From Plut-88900 sp965116945 (lineage in GTDB: Bacteria > Chloroflexota > Dehalococcoidia > Plut-88900), in contig OZ220734.1 of NCBI GenBank assembly GCA_965116945.1, positions 2,480,001 to 2,544,000 on the forward strand: 64,000 nt of DNA, in the 5' to 3' direction. Shown piece by piece: positions 61,301-64,000 of this stretch. Under the pieces are notes generated by a model. The model did no database searches, was not told where the DNA came from, and saw nothing but the letters and a program-made list of their open reading frames with translations. The stretch's first letter is position 1. Every line of letters starts with the position of its first letter. The translations under genes and the position numbers were made by a program.

Positions 61301-63923
61301 TAGACTTTGATCCCTCGTTCAATGCGGGTTTGCCCGATACATCCCTCTTGGTGCGCACCCTGCGTCGGCCCCCACTCTTCGGCGCGGGAGGTTTCTTCTG
61401 GTTGCCCGCAGCCGAGGGCTTCTCAACCTCCTTAATCTGTTCCAGCTTTTCCCGATACTCTTCCACGAGTTTCGTCAGACCTGAGTCCTTCTCTGCAATG
61501 TCCCGCGCAGGGGTGACGTAGCCCTCGGACTCCGAGCGGACGCGCTCAGCGACGGCAGGATCACCGGGCTCCGGCTTCCTGACCTTCATTGAGAACGCCG
61601 GTATCCTCTGCCTGTCCACCGTCGCCCTCACGTAGCACTGGTGCACGGGCAGGGAGGTGATGTCCTCCTCCGAGAGCCTGTCCCTGCCCATCTCCCACAC
61701 CAGCTGCCGGGCGTCGCTGGCCGCCACCTGGAACACGGCGAGGCACCCCACGTTGGCGAGCAGGGTGTCGCGCATGGTCCGGGACAGGTCGTCCAGCTTG
61801 GCCAAGCTCTGGGTGGCCAGGATGAAGGAGGCGCCGAACTTTCCCAGCTCGGAGAGCATCGACTCGTAGTCCACCCCGGGCATCGACTGCATCTCGTCGA
61901 CTACCACGAGGGCGCCCCGCCTTCTCTCCATCGGCAGGCTCCCCTGTTCCCGGACGACCGCGTCCACCAGGTTGAGCAGGGATGCACCCACCAGGGCCGC
62001 AACATCCCTGCCGACGCTCCCCTGGGCCGTGGAGACCAAGAGTACACCGCCGTCGTGAATTAACCTGCGCATGTCGATGGTGGAGCGGGACTGACCTAAC
62101 ACGGCCCGGGCGCGCTTGGATGTGGCGTAGTAGGAGAGGCGGGTCTGCACGGGGGCAAGGGCCTCGGCCCGGTATTCCCGGCGCCAACCGCCGAAGTCCC
62201 TGGCCCACCACTCCAACAGGTACGGGTCATCGACCCTTGCCAGCACCCTGTCTCGGAATCGGTCGTCGGAGAGGATTCTCAGCCCGTCGAGGATGGTGTA
62301 CTGCTCGCCGACCTCCCGGTGCTCGTTGGCCTCGTGGAGGCTCTTGACCGTCTGCTCCAGTATGGACTGCATCCGGGGTCCCCACTGCTCCCAGAGTCCC
62401 CGCGCCACTCTGACCACCGAGTCGGCCGTGCGGTCGCGGTCGGCGAAGATGCGGGTGTCCAGCAGGTTTATGCCGGGCGCCCCGCGCTCGTCGGCCAGGT
62501 CGATCAACCGTACCCCGTCCACCAGGGATTCGGGGACATGCTCCAGCAGGCCGCCGACCAGGTCCGCGTGAGGGTCGATGACGACTATGGCGTCTCCACC
62601 CCTGCCCTCGGCCTTCTCCTTCATCTTGTGGGCGACCACGTGGTGCATGAGGGTGGACTTGCCCATGCGGGTCCGGGCCACGTAGAGGTGATGGCGCCGC
62701 AGCAGGTCGAGGGAGAACCGTACCTTACGGGGAGTTCCGTCGGTGGTCTCCCCTACGTGGGCGCCGTCATCGAAGCCGCTGGTCTGCGGCAGCAGCACCC
62801 TTGACCCTGCCCGGGCTACCTGGGGCGTTTCGTCCTTCTCTCCAGGGGGATGCCAGAGGCAGGCGGCTTCGCGCACTCCTATGACGCTCCGGGACCCGAA
62901 CAGTCCGGGCCCCGCCGGGTGAGTATTCGTTGTCGGCACATGGGGCTTTGCCTTGCCCACCCGGAACCGGGCCCCGGCCGCGTTGTCGTAGTGACGGTAG
63001 GCCGATGCAACCTTCTCTAGCAGCTCTCCGGCACGCTGCGGCCCCGTGTCCTGGGGCAGGATGACCGTCACCCGTATCTCGGCCTCGAATGCTGTGCGGG
63101 AGACCTTCTCCTTTATGAGCACCGGATCGAAGGCCCGGGAGCGGGACTCCTTACAACGCTGCCAAACCCAGCTTCCCAGGGCCATGAGACTCGCTGCTCC
63201 CAGTCCCAGCAGCACCGTCTTCCATATCTCACCCGCCTGGACCCACGTGTAGCCTTGGTATGCAGCCAGGGCCCCGATTCCTAGAGCTACCATCCCCAGA
63301 CCCGGCCCCCGAGCCTGCTGGACGTTGGGCCCGGGAGCGGGTTGAAAACGGAGAGCAGTCTGGCCGTGGGCCATTTCCATGTGGTGCCGAGACCAGTCGG
63401 GCCCAAGGGAGCGCAGCAGGAGCCTGGACACCAACCGTTCACCATGGTTTAGGTCGGATAGGGCGCCCAGGAGGGAGACCAGGGGGTCGGAGCCGGGGTC
63501 CAGCAGGTCGCCGTCCCTGAACACCCGCAGCGGCGCGTACTCGGGACCCGATGACCTGATGGTTATGTCCCAGGCCTGCTCGCCTTCCCGGAGTTGCAGC
63601 GGCTCCTCCGCGGACGGCACCTCCCGTATCCGGGCCTGGGGATAGTGGGCCGCTATCTGCTCCCTGATCACCTCACCGTCCAGGCAGCGGACCATGAGGG
63701 TCACACCGTAGGCATTCCCGGCCAGTTCCAGAGAAAAGGGTTCGGGGACGGCGATGGAGGAGAGCAGGTTCTCCACCGCCAGCAGGGTGCGTTCCCCCGT
63801 GCGGGGCGGCGTCACGGACAGGAGCACGGGCTCGGGCGTGTGGGACTTGCCGGTCAATGGTGTCAGCGGGTTGAATCTCAACAAGGGCCTCCAGTTATGA
63901 ATGCCTTCCCGGCCTCCACTCAA
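61284..63923 (-). CDS. TraG/VirD4-like conjugative coupling ATPase
   Basis: An 879-residue AAA+ motor. An N-terminal domain of about 200 residues, two membrane segments (about 208-225 and 236-253) and a cytoplasmic ATPase with Walker A ARTRMGKST (416-424, first Gly replaced by Ala) and Walker B ALVVVDEMQ (671-679), then FILATQSLAKLD. It would pump DNA into the conjugation channel. The TTG at 63923 is one possible start; TTGs about 40 bases downstream behind TGGAGG are better supported. Confidence 0.88.
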   Translation of the reverse strand: MSGGREGIHNWRPLLRFNPLTPLTGKSHTPEPVLLSVTPPRTGERTLLAVENLLSSIAVPEPFSLELAGNAYGVTLMVRCLDGEVIREQIAAHYPQARIREVPSAEEPLQLREGEQAWDITIRSSGPEYAPLRVFRDGDLLDPGSDPLVSLLGALSDLNHGERLVSRLLLRSLGPDWSRHHMEMAHGQTALRFQPAPGPNVQQARGPGLGMVALGIGALAAYQGYTWVQAGEIWKTVLLGLGAASLMALGSWVWQRCKESRSRAFDPVLIKEKVSRTAFEAEIRVTVILPQDTGPQRAGELLEKVASAYRHYDNAAGARFRVGKAKPHVPTTNTHPAGPGLFGSRSVIGVREAACLWHPPGEKDETPQVARAGSRVLLPQTSGFDDGAHVGETTDGTPRKVRFSLDLLRRHHLYVARTRMGKSTLMHHVVAHKMKEKAEGRGGDAIVVIDPHADLVGGLLEHVPESLVDGVRLIDLADERGAPGINLLDTRIFADRDRTADSVVRVARGLWEQWGPRMQSILEQTVKSLHEANEHREVGEQYTILDGLRILSDDRFRDRVLARVDDPYLLEWWARDFGGWRREYRAEALAPVQTRLSYYATSKRARAVLGQSRSTIDMRRLIHDGGVLLVSTAQGSVGRDVAALVGASLLNLVDAVVREQGSLPMERRRGALVVVDEMQSMPGVDYESMLSELGKFGASFILATQSLAKLDDLSRTMRDTLLANVGCLAVFQVAASDARQLVWEMGRDRLSEEDITSLPVHQCYVRATVDRQRIPAFSMKVRKPEPGDPAVAERVRSESEGYVTPARDIAEKDSGLTKLVEEYREKLEQIKEVEKPSAAGNQKKPPAPKSGGRRRVRTKRDVSGKPALNEGSKSSESPG

Positions 63924-64000
63924 TAATCTCCGCTTCCTCTTCCGTAGCTTCGATGCGCACCGGGAACCGGTTTCCCTTGGCCAGGAGCAGACCGTCTCCT
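63895..64000 (-). CDS. C-terminal end of an upstream gene, cut by window edge
   Basis: The last 34 residues before a TAA at 63895 read GDGLLLAKGNRFPVRIEATE and so on, overlapping the start of the coupling-ATPase gene. A GLLL..GNR.PVRI ending is typical of VirB4/TraE-type secretion ATPases, but the piece is too short to be sure. The overlap indicates one operon with the genes that follow. Confidence 0.55.
   Translation of the reverse strand, partial: GDGLLLAKGNRFPVRIEATEEEAEIIEWRPGRHS

Larger units (their letters stand above)
44456..64000 (+). mobile_element. Integrated element (ICE-like) in tRNA-Ser, right end outside window
   Basis: Immediately after an intact tRNA-Ser come integrase, AlpA-like excision regulator, XRE/ImmA pair, small HTH genes, a defence-like operon and a conjugation-type module with a TraG/VirD4-like ATPase and replication-relaxation protein. 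Chromosomal REP repeats, frequent up to 42.7 kb, are absent here. I find no second copy of the tRNA 3' end in the window, so the far attachment site must lie beyond 64,000. Mobility is inferred. Confidence 0.8.

Noticed and set aside
44456..64000. Second attachment site (attR) within the window
   Set aside because: I looked for a repeat of the tRNA 3' end (TTCGAATCCCACCCTCTCC) and did not find it.

Overview
The first 44.3 kb reads as chromosome of a GC-rich, uncultured bacterium. The gene mix points to Chloroflexota, most likely a SAR202 or other Dehalococcoidia lineage: many family III (CaiB/BaiF) CoA-transferases, LLM-class flavin oxidoreductases, D-aminoacylase and amidohydrolase paralogues, a coproheme-decarboxylase-type HemQ and a TatA. 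That assignment is an inference from gene content; no rRNA or other phylogenetic marker apart from recF is present.

Chromosomal layout. 1-1.4 kb holds a ureohydrolase cut by the window edge, followed by a paralogue that has lost most metal ligands. 1.5-5.3 kb has a TPR gene and a minus-strand acyl-CoA block (synthetase and two crotonase-fold proteins). 5.3-6.9 kb and 13.7-15.1 kb hold two diverged, inverted copies of a promoter-to-terminator element with no convincing protein; a shorter relative lies at 26.9-27.1 kb. 6.9-13.7 kb has a flavin oxidoreductase, HemQ, a lipoprotein with an HELGH motif, a 2-hydroxyacid dehydrogenase and a PLP decarboxylase. 15.2-24.1 kb is a plus-strand catabolic run: collagen-linker solute-binding lipoprotein, two MaoC-fold proteins, two CoA-transferases, an unknown protein, a D-aminoacylase-like amidohydrolase and a second flavin oxidoreductase. 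24.1-44.2 kb has four more CoA-transferase genes (one a tandem fusion), amidohydrolases, two MFS exporters, a sirtuin, RecF, FAH-family, HAD, TatA and Ldh2 genes. About nine copies of a short REP-like repeat are scattered through this chromosomal part.

At 44,364 there is a complete tRNA-Ser(GGA). Directly after it begins an integrated element that continues past the right edge: a P4-type tyrosine integrase, an AlpA/Xis-like protein, an XRE repressor with an ImmA/IrrE-type protease in a translationally coupled pair, a divergent group of three small HTH proteins, a zone of gene remnants and small membrane proteins, and at the far end a conjugation-type module (replication-relaxation protein, TraG/VirD4-like coupling ATPase, end of another upstream gene). 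This has the layout of an ICE (integrative and conjugative element). The chromosomal REP repeats stop at the tRNA.

The most interesting cargo is a four-gene operon at 58.5-52.7 kb whose genes overlap by 8, 4 and 4 nt: a gamma-class N6-adenine DNA methyltransferase, a 772-residue protein with an Hsp90/MutL-type ATPase at the N-terminus and a histidine-kinase core at the C-terminus, a receiver-domain protein, and an unknown 247-residue protein. I do not recognise it as a named defence system. The second candidate for something new is the roughly 0.95-kb element pair, which keeps its promoter, leader and terminator but not its reading frame, as expected for a non-coding RNA.
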